From contig VRUJ01000003.1 of assembly GCA_019456165.1 (NCBI GenBank), positions 62,001 to 126,000 of the forward strand: DNA of 64,000 bases, given 5' to 3'. The notes beneath the pieces are model-generated. The model saw nothing but the letters and a program-made list of their open reading frames with translations, was not told where the DNA came from and did no database searches. Origin of the DNA: Chloroflexota bacterium. Its GTDB lineage: Bacteria; Chloroflexota; Anaerolineae; Anaerolineales; UBA11579. Below, in pieces: positions 50,901 through 60,447 of this stretch. The position numbers and the translations under genes were made by a program. How positions within the stretch are numbered: the stretch's first letter is position 1; every line of letters starts with the position of its first letter.

Positions 50901-51859
50901 TATTTGATCCCCAATTGTTTTTTAAAATGTTCAAGAGTGAGAGCGATGCCATCTTCAAAAAGAATTTTGGGAGACCAGCCCAATATTTCTTGAGCACGGG
51001 AAATATCTGGTTGACGCCGTTGAGGATCTCCCTCCCCGCGAAGATTTTCTTTAAATTCCAATCCGGCTGAATTTTTGATAAGTTTATTTATCGATTCTGC
51101 GATCTCAAGTATGCTTGTTTCAGTCGAATTACCAATGTTAACAGGGTCGTGAACGTCCGAACTCAACAAGCGCAATATTCCCTCAATCAAATCATCAACA
51201 TAACAAAAACTGCGCGTTTGTTTCCCATCTCCATATATTGTCAATGCATCCCCTCTTAACGCTTGCTTGAGAAAATTTGGCACTGCGCGACCATCATCGA
51301 TATGCATGCGAGGTCCATATGTATTGAATATGCGCACGATACATGTATTTACTCCATGAAATCGATGATATGCCATTGTGAGAGCTTCAGCAAAACGTTT
51401 TGCTTCATCATAAACTGAACGTTCTCCAATTGGGTCTACATGCCCCCAATAAGTCTCAGATTGGGGGTGTTCGAGAGGGTCACCATAAATCTCGCTAGTT
51501 GAAGCAAGCATAAATCGTGCATTGTTAGCTTTCGCAATACCCAATGAATTATGAGTTCCTAATGCCCCCGCTTTCATGGTTTGGATAGGCAGGTTTGGAT
51601 ACCCAACAGGTGAATTTGGATTTGGGCTGGCTGGAGACGCAAAATGCAATACCGCATCAAGATTTCCTGGCACAAAGATATAATTTGAGACGTCATGCTG
51701 AATAAATTTAAATCTTGGGTTATCTGCCAAATGAGCTAAATTTTCACTTTTGCCCGTGATGAAATTATCCATCCCGACAACTTCATTCCCGGCATCCAAA
51801 AGGTGGTCTGTGAGGTGAGAGCCTAAAAATCCAGCCGCACCAGTCAATAAGATTCTCAT
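50900..51859 (-). CDS. UDP-glucuronate decarboxylase-like NAD-dependent epimerase
   Basis: 319-aa extended SDR converting UDP-glucuronate to UDP-xylose or a similar step. [11 protein letters not shown] (cofactor), [20 protein letters not shown] as in UXS enzymes, [21 protein letters not shown] (catalytic Tyr and Lys) and [16 protein letters not shown] are clear. Start at the ATG 51859 with AAGGA 7-8 nt upstream; the ATG at 51865 directly abuts the ribosome site. Pairs with gtrA in a surface-sugar operon. Confidence 0.9.
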   Translation of the reverse strand: MRILLTGAAGFLGSHLTDHLLDAGNEVVGMDNFITGKSENLAHLADNPRFKFIQHDVSNYIFVPGNLDAVLHFASPASPNPNSPVGYPNLPIQTMKAGALGTHNSLGIAKANNARFMLASTSEIYGDPLEHPQSETYWGHVDPIGERSVYDEAKRFAEALTMAYHRFHGVNTCIVRIFNTYGPRMHIDDGRAVPNFLKQALRGDALTIYGDGKQTRSFCYVDDLIEGILRLLSSDVHDPVNIGNSTETSILEIAESINKLIKNSAGLEFKENLRGEGDPQRRQPDISRAQEILGWSPKILFEDGIALTLEHFKKQLGIK

Positions 51860-51937
51860 ACACATTCCTTCACATTCCTTTTAAAACTAGGAGGATGATA
51901 AAATTCGCATAAAACGTCCAAGAAATTACCTAGAACT

Positions 51938-53554
51938 TTACTTCCAATCTAGAGCAGTAATTAATATGTCGTCATCAGTAAGTGGCTGAACTTCTCCGCT
52001 GGAAGAATTCGCCAACCACAAGTTGTCTTGATAAATAAAAGCTAACAATAATCCCGTTTCCCCTTCAAGAATATCCGGAGCCCAAGCAAAACGAGAAGGG
52101 TTTAATCCCGGGCTGCCTTCCGGAGGATAAACCACCCTGGAATTTGATCCATCTCGATCCATCATAATTAACTCATATCCGCTTATTCGAGTTTGGGTTA
52201 ATGATAATTCTCTAAGGAAAGCGACCTCATAATACATTTCGCCAGAAGAGGATTCAATCGCTGGCGAAGGAATTGGAGATGCATCCATGCCCACTTGTTG
52301 AAATAATGAAACCGCTCCCCCACCTACTAGAGAAACACCGGTAACGTCAAATAGGGTTGATTCCTCCGGAGAAATTAGTCCTTCTTGAGGGACATGGTCT
52401 ACAATGAATAGAAATTCACCACCAGGGCTCCAACTCAATCCTGGAATCCAAGCCCAGGCACTAGAAGTTTGCACAGGAGTGATATCAATAATTGGCGAGA
52501 AAGTCTCTGTTTCGAAATTCACCAAACCAACGCCATCTGGTCGCGCATAGGCAAGCTGTTCTCCGTCTGGTGACCAGACAAAATTGGTCCCCCACCAACC
52601 GTAAACCCCTCCAGAACTTCCTTCAATTATTGTCTCACGCCCTCCCACCCAGCCATTTTCACTAAAATAAATGAATTGGAGATCATTATTGGCTTCCCAC
52701 CCTGGGGCATTGGTTGTGACCTCCATAGTTGAATAAGCAATTCCATTATTAGAACCGGGTATCCAAGAGGCGAAATGAACAACATTTTCTGTTTCTAGAT
52801 CAATGGTCAGTTCCTCCTCGCCGTCTACCCGTGTGATCCATAGATTGTTAATCACATCATCATCCGGATCGTCACGTGTATATAACAACCACATCCCACC
52901 TGGAGAAAGTGAAAATACCCGGCTGTCTAAATCCCCCGTCGTGACCACAGGTTTCCGTAGACCTGTGTTTCCATCCATCACCCAAGCGTTGTTGGCGTGA
53001 ATGTATGCCAGACGACCTGGAATATCTTGCGGGGTAAAGGGGGATTGCTGGCCACGCATGATTATCTCTGGGCGTGGTTCTATGCGAGTTTCACTTCGAA
53101 TTTCAGTGTATGATATTTCGACGTTATCTTCAAAGACCCGTCTATAAGTAATCTCCTTCAAACCATTCACACCTGATTGAACCAAACGCTGTTCGCTTTC
53201 GGGCATAGTTTCATTATCAATTTCCAGAGTTACAAATTCCTTCACTACCTCTTCAATCACAAATTCTTCAACCACATGAATAAATAATACGGAGCCGCCA
53301 TCCACGAGTACCGTAAATAATTCAGGCTCACTGCGGTCTAATAAATCAATCTCTCCTCCTGCTGCAATCACAGCATCACGAGCTGTGCTGCCTGCAGGAA
53401 TCGTCACAGAGAAGGTCTGGCCACCTATAACTATATCAACATCAATCTGTCCCTGTTGAATGCGCGGTGGTGCGCATGCTGATAATAATATTATTTGAAG
53501 CAGAATCCATGTTACGAATTTAATCGTGTTTTTTTTTCTATCTTGATTTAACAT
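51938..53554 (-). CDS. Lipoprotein with ubiquitin-like G5 stalk and TolB-like beta-propeller
   Basis: 538-aa surface lipoprotein. Signal peptide with perfect lipobox LLSAC, then a ubiquitin-like strand region (VDIVIGGQTFSVTIPAGST) and a G5 domain (~105-165, ends RPEIIMRG). A TolB-like beta-propeller (~175-538) follows with repeats such as FVWSPDGEQLAYARPDG, LSWSPGGEFLFIVD and PSRFAWAPDI. A G5 domain suggests binding to cell-surface sugars. The ATG at 53554 is preferred over an in-frame TTG at 53560. It is upstream of the UXS-GtrA pair. Confidence 0.82.
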   Translation of the reverse strand: MLNQDRKKNTIKFVTWILLQIILLSACAPPRIQQGQIDVDIVIGGQTFSVTIPAGSTARDAVIAAGGEIDLLDRSEPELFTVLVDGGSVLFIHVVEEFVIEEVVKEFVTLEIDNETMPESEQRLVQSGVNGLKEITYRRVFEDNVEISYTEIRSETRIEPRPEIIMRGQQSPFTPQDIPGRLAYIHANNAWVMDGNTGLRKPVVTTGDLDSRVFSLSPGGMWLLYTRDDPDDDVINNLWITRVDGEEELTIDLETENVVHFASWIPGSNNGIAYSTMEVTTNAPGWEANNDLQFIYFSENGWVGGRETIIEGSSGGVYGWWGTNFVWSPDGEQLAYARPDGVGLVNFETETFSPIIDITPVQTSSAWAWIPGLSWSPGGEFLFIVDHVPQEGLISPEESTLFDVTGVSLVGGGAVSLFQQVGMDASPIPSPAIESSSGEMYYEVAFLRELSLTQTRISGYELIMMDRDGSNSRVVYPPEGSPGLNPSRFAWAPDILEGETGLLLAFIYQDNLWLANSSSGEVQPLTDDDILITALDWK

Positions 53555-53590
53555 GATCAATCAAATGTCATTGATGTTCCTATTTTGCGC

Positions 53591-53599
53591 TGGTATAAT
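53591..53599 (+). promoter_or_regulatory. Extended -10 promoter of scpB
   Basis: TGGTATAAT at 53591-53599, giving a leader of about 60 nt before the scpB ATG. No strong -35. Confidence 0.5.
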
Positions 53600-53667
53600 C
53601 ACAAACTGCAAATTACTGTTTTACATTCTATTAAATAAATACGAGAAATAAAAAAATATATTATAGC

Positions 53668-54264
53668 ATGACCGAAAAAAATCATATTGTTTCTCCAGAA
53701 ATCAATATTCCGGTAATTTTGGAATCTTTACTATTTGTGGCTCCAGGCCCAGTCACAATTAACCAATTAGCGACCACTCTCGAGATAACACCTCGGGAGG
53801 TGGAAAAAGCGCTGGCTTCACTCGAAGAAAATTACCTTTCTCGTGGAATTCGGCTTCAAAGACATCACGGTAAAATAAAACTCACCAGCGCACCCGAGGC
53901 AGCTACTCTTGTTGAAAAATTTCTCGATCTAGAAGCCACCTCTCGCTTAAGCCGGGCTGCGCTTGAAACTTTATCAATAATTGCATTCCAACAACCTATT
54001 ACGCGCCCTCAGATCGATGCGATACGTGGGGTCAACAGCGACAGCGTGCTCAGAAATCTTCTCAGCAAAGGTCTTGCTGAAGAAGTTGGACGTTCCGAAG
54101 GTCCTGGCCGTCCAATCCTTTATGAAACCACACACGATTTCCTACAACATTTTGGACTCCGAACCTTGGAAGAATTGCCACAACTATTCTCTGAAGAAAC
54201 ATTATCTGAAATAATTAACTCCCAACCCAATAATGGCGAAACCGCAAATATGTTGAAGGACTAA
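53668..54264 (+). CDS. scpB: Segregation and condensation protein B
   Basis: 198-aa ScpB, the kleisin-associated winged-helix subunit of the SMC complex. VILESLLFVAPGPVTINQLA begins the first winged helix; LSRAALETLSIIAFQQPITR and PGRPILYETTHDFLQHFGL are typical. scpA normally precedes it but is absent here; rluB follows by 38 nt, as in many genomes. Partner smc lies at 15.98 kb. Confidence 0.95.
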   Translation: MTEKNHIVSPEINIPVILESLLFVAPGPVTINQLATTLEITPREVEKALASLEENYLSRGIRLQRHHGKIKLTSAPEAATLVEKFLDLEATSRLSRAALETLSIIAFQQPITRPQIDAIRGVNSDSVLRNLLSKGLAEEVGRSEGPGRPILYETTHDFLQHFGLRTLEELPQLFSEETLSEIINSQPNNGETANMLKD

Positions 54265-54302
54265 GAATTAGAGAAGCTCTATTAGCCGTAATAAAAAAAG
54301 TA

Positions 54303-55049
54303 ATGACAAAAGAACGCGTCCAAAAAATCCTCGCCAGAACGGGTATCGGCTCTCGCCGCAATAATGAAAAATACATCCAAGCTGGACGTGTAACCGTCAA
54401 TGGCAAGGTAATAAAGCTGGGAGACAAAGCCAATCCGGATATAGATGAAATTCGTTTAGATGGTCGATTAATCAATAAGCCAGAAAAATTCGAGTATTTT
54501 GCCCTTTATAAACCGCGCGGTGTAATCTCTACCTCCCAATCTCCGGATCGACGCAAGACCGTGGTGGATCTCGTTCCCCATTCAACCCGTGTTTATCCGG
54601 TTGGGCGTTTAGACATTGAGAGCGAAGGGCTGGTATTATTGACCAATGATGGTGAATTAACCAATCTGTTAACCCATCCGCGTTATAAACATGATAAGGA
54701 ATACCGCGTATTGGTCGCTAAACACCCTGATGATAAACAGCTTGAGACTTGGCAGCGTGGAGTTATACTAGATGATGGTTTCAAAACTGCACCTGCAAAA
54801 GTAATTGTCGAAAAAACAAAAGGGAAAGGAGCTTGGCTGCAGGTGATCCTTAGTGAGGGTCATAAAAGACAGATTCGTGAGGTCGCTCGTCAGATTGGTC
54901 TCCCTGTGGTCAAACTTATCCGCATTAGAATCAGCACTCTACAACTTGGCAGTCTAAAACCGAGGCAATGGAGAAAACTAACCGCAAAAGAGATCTCGGC
55001 TCTAAAAAAGGGGGCAAAAAATATTACAAAACACAAGAACAGGGGTTAA
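54303..55049 (+). CDS. rluB: 23S rRNA pseudouridine synthase (RluB family)
   Basis: 248-aa RsuA/RluB-type enzyme. The N-terminal S4 domain has RVQKILARTGIGSRR. The catalytic Asp is in PVGRLDIESEGLVLLTND, and the final region includes SEGHKRQIREVARQIG. It modifies uridine in 23S rRNA. Follows scpB. Confidence 0.93.
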   Translation: MTKERVQKILARTGIGSRRNNEKYIQAGRVTVNGKVIKLGDKANPDIDEIRLDGRLINKPEKFEYFALYKPRGVISTSQSPDRRKTVVDLVPHSTRVYPVGRLDIESEGLVLLTNDGELTNLLTHPRYKHDKEYRVLVAKHPDDKQLETWQRGVILDDGFKTAPAKVIVEKTKGKGAWLQVILSEGHKRQIREVARQIGLPVVKLIRIRISTLQLGSLKPRQWRKLTAKEISALKKGAKNITKHKNRG

Positions 55050-55117
55050 TTCCTTTTTGGGGGTTTAACTCCTTAATAATTGTCAGAATTCATTCATTTC
55101 AACGTTTTAATTATTAG

Positions 55118-55675
55118 ATGCGCAAACGCCGCCGGAACGCCCCCATAAAATGCGAACAGGCTTTCAGCCAGTTGTACTCCCAAACGCACCTAAAAGTGTT
55201 TCGCTATATTTACAGCTTACATGGTGGTCCACAAGAAGAGGTTGAAGACATTACATCTGAAACTTTTTATAAAGCATGGAAAGCGCGGAAGCGATTTGAG
55301 GGCGATATGGATGCAGCCTTTGGCTGGTTGCTTACAATCGCTAAACGGCTAATGATCGATAAACATCGTCAGAATATATCTCGAGGAGTTCACATTGAGA
55401 TTTTGGAGGAATCATTTGCAGCTTCGGGAAACACACCTGAAGAAAAAGCGATGCAGCATGAATTGATGGAAAAATTAATTACTTCACTTCAATCAATTTC
55501 TTTTACGCAGTGAGAAATAATTATCCTGCGCTATATTCTCGAGTGGAAGGTGAAAGATATTGGCTTGCACTTGGATATTGCTGAAAATACTGTGTCGGTT
55601 ATTATACGGCGAGCACGTAAAAAACTTCGAGCACATTGGGTAGACGCGAATGCTGGAGAAAATAATGCATCTTAA
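55118..55675 (+). pseudogene. ECF sigma factor gene interrupted by an in-frame TGA
   Basis: Region 2 is intact (EEVEDITSETFYKAWKARKR, FGWLLTIAKRLMIDKHR), but the frame meets TGA at 55511-55513. Reading on in the same frame gives 53 more codons to TAA 55673-55675, encoding a good region 4: EIIILRYILEWKVKDIGLHL then an HTH and RRARKKLRAHW. At the stop the family expects Arg or similar, so a single C-to-T change (CGA to TGA) explains it. The next gene overlaps the restored end by 11 nt, as in intact operons. Either a recent nonsense mutation, read-through, or a consensus error. Confidence 0.75.
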
Positions 55676-56480
55676 GGATAATGATAATATTCAAGATCAA
55701 TCCAAAAATGAGGGTGTTCCTATTGTCGAAGAACTTCTAAGTTTCAGACCTATTCCCAGCCAACAATTTTATAAACGAATGGAACGTGCGCCCTGGAGAA
55801 AAGTAAAGTTAACGAAAATGCACCGTAGAAGATGGCAGGCCGCGATCGCGATAGTTCTCCTCCTAATTTTATCCCTGACGACCCCAATTTTGTCGCCTTC
55901 ATTTGAAGCGGTAGCAGAAAGATTGGTAAAGTTTTTTAATTTTTCTGAGACGGATTCAACCAATATTCAATTAACAAACAGCATTTCAGCGGAATCACGA
56001 ATCGTTTTGAGAGAGTCTGATTTTCCATTGACGATAGGGCAGGTTCAGAATCTATCTCCAATAAATTTATCCAATCCAACTCTTTCAAGTTTCAATTTAG
56101 TCTTCTTTGGAGCCAGCTATAATACTGAAACCCAACAAGCCATTTTTTATTATCGAGGTACAAATCTCCATTTATTAATCACCCAGCAACCTGCAGGTGA
56201 CTTTTTCCAAGAGGTCGGAATCAGTGCAACTGTTGAGAGTGTCCAAATTGAAGATCTTTACGGCGAGTTTGTCAGCGGGGGTTGGGTTGTATCACCGGTA
56301 GGGAGCCCTACACCAGAAGAAACACAATCGGGAAACCGAGAAACCGTGACCGCTATTTGGGACCCAAATTTACTCCACCTGACTCTCCAGTGGCAGTCGG
56401 AAGATATTCTCTATTCAATAATGAGTTGGGGTGAGTTTACAAAGCAAGATTTAATTGGTATCGCAAGCTCTATGCACTAA
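55665..56480 (+). CDS. Single-pass membrane protein, likely anti-sigma partner
   Basis: 271-aa protein with a cytoplasmic N-terminus (~1-65), one membrane helix (~66-86, AIAIVLLLILSLTTPILS) and an extracytoplasmic domain of about 185 residues rich in beta-strand, resembling DUF4367-type domains. Its ATG (55665) has GGAG about 9 nt upstream and overlaps the end of the interrupted sigma gene. This pairing suggests it controls that sigma factor. An ATG at 55650 is less well supported. Confidence 0.6.
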   Translation: MHLKDNDNIQDQSKNEGVPIVEELLSFRPIPSQQFYKRMERAPWRKVKLTKMHRRRWQAAIAIVLLLILSLTTPILSPSFEAVAERLVKFFNFSETDSTNIQLTNSISAESRIVLRESDFPLTIGQVQNLSPINLSNPTLSSFNLVFFGASYNTETQQAIFYYRGTNLHLLITQQPAGDFFQEVGISATVESVQIEDLYGEFVSGGWVVSPVGSPTPEETQSGNRETVTAIWDPNLLHLTLQWQSEDILYSIMSWGEFTKQDLIGIASSMH

Positions 56481-56559
56481 TCAATAATTAATTACATTCT
56501 ACTTGCCGGAATCGATTACGGTAGCTTACAATACATTAATTCATATCTCAGGAGCAAGC

Positions 56560-59500
56560 ATGCAAAACAAACAAGAAAAGCAAACAACCTGGTTAGATCG
56601 ATCACTCCTATCCAGTATAAAATTCAATTGGGAATTAGTAATATTTAGCACTATATTAATTCTGGTGGTTATCAGCCGTTTCTATGATCTGGACAGCCGG
56701 GTGATGAGCCACGACGAAAGTTTGCATACTTACTACTCCTGGTTGCTCTCGCGAGGAGGCAGCTTTTCCCACACGCCAATGATGCACGGCCCATTTCAGT
56801 TCCACGTTGTGGCTCTTTCTTATTTCATGTTTGGAGATAGTGATTTTACAGCTCGCATTCCCGTGGTTTTGGCAAGTATTCTCGCAATTGGATTCCTGTG
56901 GAATTATCGCAGTTATCTTGGGAGAATCGGAACTCTTGTTGCAGCGGGAATGTTTCTTATCTCTCCATATTTACTGTATTACGGCCGTTATGTACGCAAC
57001 GAAGCCTTTGTTGTTCTGTTCGGAATCATAACCATTTGGGCAATTCTGAAGCACCTGGAAACCGGTGAAAATCGTTTTCTATATTATCTGACAGCAGCCG
57101 CCTCTTTACATTTCACAACTAAAGAAACTTCGTTTATTTACACAGCCCAGGCTTTACTTTTCCTCGGCTTCTTATTGTTGTATCGCCTTGCCAAGCGCCC
57201 CTCAGTAAGCATCAATGACCGCCGTGTATTTTCAGGATTACTTGTTTTTGGCCTGATTTTACTAATATTAGCTTCAGGAAGTGTTGTATTCGCAGAAAGG
57301 CTTAGCGCTCTGACTGGTTCAGAAACCGCAATACCAGCCATTCCAGGGGTGGATGCTGCAACTGAAGACATTGTATCAAGGGTAACACCGATAACAATTA
57401 TTTTCGGATCTCTGGGTGTCCTCGCCTTAATAATCGCCCCTCTATTTTTACTCAAGGAAATTAGCAGCTCCCGATCAAAACGGGGCAGTTTCATCAATTT
57501 GCTTTTCTCTCTTGGAAGTATTGGCGCTCTTATAGCGATTATTACAGGGTATTCAATTTATATTCGGGACAATAATATTCTGGAAGATCTACTCGGTGCA
57601 GCAGCTTCAGAATCCCAAGTTATCGCTGGTTCTTCAATTAGTTCTCAGGTTTGGCTTATAATTCTCGCATTCAGCATTTTAAGTATGGCCTTGGCTGTCG
57701 CTGCCTACTTTTTTATGCAAAACTTGTACCGCACTTTACCATTTTTCAAGAACGAGCGCTCATTCGATCTATTGGTTTTACTTGCCAGCTTGGTTTTACC
57801 TCACCTTGCTGCTTTTCCCATTTACTTATTGGGTTGGAATGCAGTGGATACCAATACTATTGGGCTTATTCGTACAGCCCTAATATTGATACCTATGGTT
57901 TTGCTATCCATCGGGATTGGAATTGGTTGGAAAGCAAGTGTTTGGCTAAAAAATGCTGGTATCTTTTATAGCATATTCACAATCTTTTTTACTACAGTAT
58001 TCACGAACGGAGTAGGCTTTTTTACCGGTTTAGTCGGTTCATTGGGATATTGGCTGGAACAACAAGGTGTAAGGCGCGGTGGCCAGCCCTGGTATTACTA
58101 TTTAGTAGTCCAAATGCCTGTTTATGAATATTTAGCTGTATTCGTAACAACACTTGCAGCAGGACTGGGCTTGCGTTGGTGGTGGAAAAAACCTGTGGAC
58201 TTGGAAGATCAATTGACGGAATCAATCCCCGATGAGGAAGAAACCCTAATAAGTTTGAATCTAGACACTGCATCTGCCAGGAAGCACGCCCTCACCTTAT
58301 TAGCTTTTTGGTCTGTCACAAGTTTCCTGGCCTATACTATCGCTGGGGAGAAAATGCCCTGGCTCACTGTGCATATCACATTTCCGATGCTGTTATTAGG
58401 AGGTTGGGCAGTAGGTCGATTATTCAAAAAAATCGATTGGGGTTTGTTTTGGCAGCAAAACGGCGTTCTCGCTCTTCTGCTCTTGCCCGTTTTTATTGCC
58501 AGCATAGGAGCCGCGTTCTTGAGCTTGTTAGGTGAAAATCCTCCCTTTCAAGGACAGCAACTCCCCGAACTTCAGGCTACAAGCACTTTCGTTTTCAGCC
58601 TGCTAACTGCCCTGGGAAGCGGTTTGGGATTATTATATCTTTTTCGGTCCTTGGAATCATCTCAGTTTGCGCCAGCTTTTCTGCTGATAATTTTTGGAAT
58701 GTTTAGTTTGCTCACTGCGAGAACCGCAATAAAAGCTACGTATATCAATTACGATGAAGCAACCGAGTTTTTAGTTTACGCCCACTCTGCTAGCGGTGTC
58801 AAAAACGTCATGACCCAAGTTGAGGAAATTTCATTACGCACTACCGATGGACTCGCAATAGCTATCGCCTTCGACAATGACGTGTCCTGGCCATTCACAT
58901 GGTATTTAAGAAATTACCAGAACCAACGGTATTATGGAGAAGACCCCAGTCGTGATTTGCGCGACGCTCCGATTATCATTGTTGGGAATGATAATTTTTC
59001 TAAAATTGAGCCGATAGTCGGCCAGGCCTATTACCGTTTTGATTACATTCGCATGTGGTGGCCAAACCAGGATTATTTCAACTTGACTTGGGAGAGGGTG
59101 AAAGAATTCGCTATAGATCCTACAATGCGGGCTGCGCTATTTCAAATATGGCTCAATCGTGATTATTCACTTTATGCAAACGTTATCGGTCAAGATCTCA
59201 GTTTACCAAACTGGCATCCATCTGACAGTATGCGCATGTACATCCGCAAAGACGTGGTCGCCCAGTTGTGGAATTATGGAGTTCCTGCTGCACCCGAGGC
59301 GATTGTTGCCGATCCATATGAGGACAACGAAGTTCAAATGCTCCCGGATATAACCATTGGTCAAATGGGTCCCAATCCAGGGGAATTCAGTAGCCCACGC
59401 AGTATTGCCCTAGCTCCAGACGCAAGTTTTTATGTGGCAGATTCGTTCAACTATCGAATCCAACATTTCTCTTCGGACGGCACTTTTCTTGATGAGTGGG

Positions 59501-60231
59501 GGATTATGTCTCCTTTCGCTGAAGATGGCCATGCATTCATAGGAACATTTAAAGAGCCTTGGGGCGTAGCCGTTTCTCCAGATGGAAATTATGTTTACGT
59601 TGCTGACACTTGGAATAACCGTATTCAAAAATTCAATTCCCAAGGAGTATTCTTAACCGAGTGGGGCACTGCCGGGCAGGGTTTTGGCCAAGATGGTTTC
59701 TATGGGCCTCGTGGGATTGCAGTCGACAACGAAGGTAATGTTTATGTCGCTGACACGGGCAACAAGAGGATAATGATTTACGATTCTGGAGGTAATTACC
59801 TTACCGAATTTGGAAGTTTTGGATTTGGTTCTGGTGATTTCAATGAACCGGTTGGTTTAGCAATCGATCCAAATAGTCAGAGAATTTATATCGTTGATAC
59901 CTGGAATCAACGCGTTCAAGTTTACGAAAATGAAGGCAACTTAATTTATTCACTTGCTGATACATGGCAGATTGCCGGTTGGTATGGCGAATCACTCGAA
60001 AACAAACCTTACATCACAGTAGATGAAAATGGAAACGTGTATATTACAGATCCTGATGGATCGCGGGTCATCGGTTTTACTAGTGATGGCGAGTTTTTAC
60101 ACTTTTGGACACTCCAAAGCATTGGCCTCGCACAGGAGAGTCTCCCGATAGGAATTGCGGCTGACAGACAAGGGGGAATCTGGGTTACTGACGGACGAAA
60201 TAATCGTCTTTTGCATTTTATGCTCCCATAA
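56560..60231 (+). CDS. Agl23-like GT-C glycosyltransferase/flippase-associated protein fused to NHL repeats
   Basis: 1223-aa fusion. Residues ~1-800 are a polytopic GT-C-type protein of the TIGR03663 (Agl23-like) kind: VMSHDESLHTYYSWLLSRG carries the conserved acidic pair, MMHGPFQFHVVAL follows, and about a dozen membrane helices are visible. A soluble region (~760-920) leads to about six NHL-type beta-propeller blades (~925-1223), e.g. FYVADSFNYRIQHFSSDG and VYVADTGNKRIMIYDSGG. CAGGAG 5 nt before ATG 56560 sets the start. The NHL part probably sits outside the cell and binds a partner or glycan (inference). Confidence 0.85.
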   Translation: MQNKQEKQTTWLDRSLLSSIKFNWELVIFSTILILVVISRFYDLDSRVMSHDESLHTYYSWLLSRGGSFSHTPMMHGPFQFHVVALSYFMFGDSDFTARIPVVLASILAIGFLWNYRSYLGRIGTLVAAGMFLISPYLLYYGRYVRNEAFVVLFGIITIWAILKHLETGENRFLYYLTAAASLHFTTKETSFIYTAQALLFLGFLLLYRLAKRPSVSINDRRVFSGLLVFGLILLILASGSVVFAERLSALTGSETAIPAIPGVDAATEDIVSRVTPITIIFGSLGVLALIIAPLFLLKEISSSRSKRGSFINLLFSLGSIGALIAIITGYSIYIRDNNILEDLLGAAASESQVIAGSSISSQVWLIILAFSILSMALAVAAYFFMQNLYRTLPFFKNERSFDLLVLLASLVLPHLAAFPIYLLGWNAVDTNTIGLIRTALILIPMVLLSIGIGIGWKASVWLKNAGIFYSIFTIFFTTVFTNGVGFFTGLVGSLGYWLEQQGVRRGGQPWYYYLVVQMPVYEYLAVFVTTLAAGLGLRWWWKKPVDLEDQLTESIPDEEETLISLNLDTASARKHALTLLAFWSVTSFLAYTIAGEKMPWLTVHITFPMLLLGGWAVGRLFKKIDWGLFWQQNGVLALLLLPVFIASIGAAFLSLLGENPPFQGQQLPELQATSTFVFSLLTALGSGLGLLYLFRSLESSQFAPAFLLIIFGMFSLLTARTAIKATYINYDEATEFLVYAHSASGVKNVMTQVEEISLRTTDGLAIAIAFDNDVSWPFTWYLRNYQNQRYYGEDPSRDLRDAPIIIVGNDNFSKIEPIVGQAYYRFDYIRMWWPNQDYFNLTWERVKEFAIDPTMRAALFQIWLNRDYSLYANVIGQDLSLPNWHPSDSMRMYIRKDVVAQLWNYGVPAAPEAIVADPYEDNEVQMLPDITIGQMGPNPGEFSSPRSIALAPDASFYVADSFNYRIQHFSSDGTFLDEWGIMSPFAEDGHAFIGTFKEPWGVAVSPDGNYVYVADTWNNRIQKFNSQGVFLTEWGTAGQGFGQDGFYGPRGIAVDNEGNVYVADTGNKRIMIYDSGGNYLTEFGSFGFGSGDFNEPVGLAIDPNSQRIYIVDTWNQRVQVYENEGNLIYSLADTWQIAGWYGESLENKPYITVDENGNVYITDPDGSRVIGFTSDGEFLHFWTLQSIGLAQESLPIGIAADRQGGIWVTDGRNNRLLHFMLP

Positions 60232-60264
60232 AGATGTCAATCGCGATACACGCGAACCCGATGA

Positions 60265-60297
60265 GGACTTGCACCTAAGTCCCCATTTTAATTTTTT
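60265..60297 (+). terminator. Terminator of the Agl23-NHL gene
   Basis: Stem GGACTT/AAGTCC (60265-60270, 60277-60282) with loop GCACCT, followed by CCATTTTAATTTTTT, about 34 nt after the stop. Confidence 0.6.
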
Positions 60298-60390
60298 CCC
60301 TCTCCAAAAATTATGGGTAACCTGGAATTATCCTGATAAATCCGGGAAATATTTCCAACATTCAAGCGCCAAAGAATTATTATATTCACA

Positions 60391-60399
60391 TGGTATAAT
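60391..60399 (+). promoter_or_regulatory. Extended -10 promoter of sucCD
   Basis: TGGTATAAT at 60391-60399, about 42 nt of leader to sucC. No strong -35. Confidence 0.5.
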
Positions 60400-60447
60400 C
60401 TGCCCGCTAACCTAAACAATATTGCTATCAATTGAGAAAATAATCAT

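Noticed and set aside
3731-55513. Genetic code change (stop codon reassignment) to explain the two internal stops
   Set aside because: The interrupting codons differ (TAA and TGA), many genes in the window end in TAA, TAG or TGA normally, and prfB keeps its UGA-dependent frameshift.
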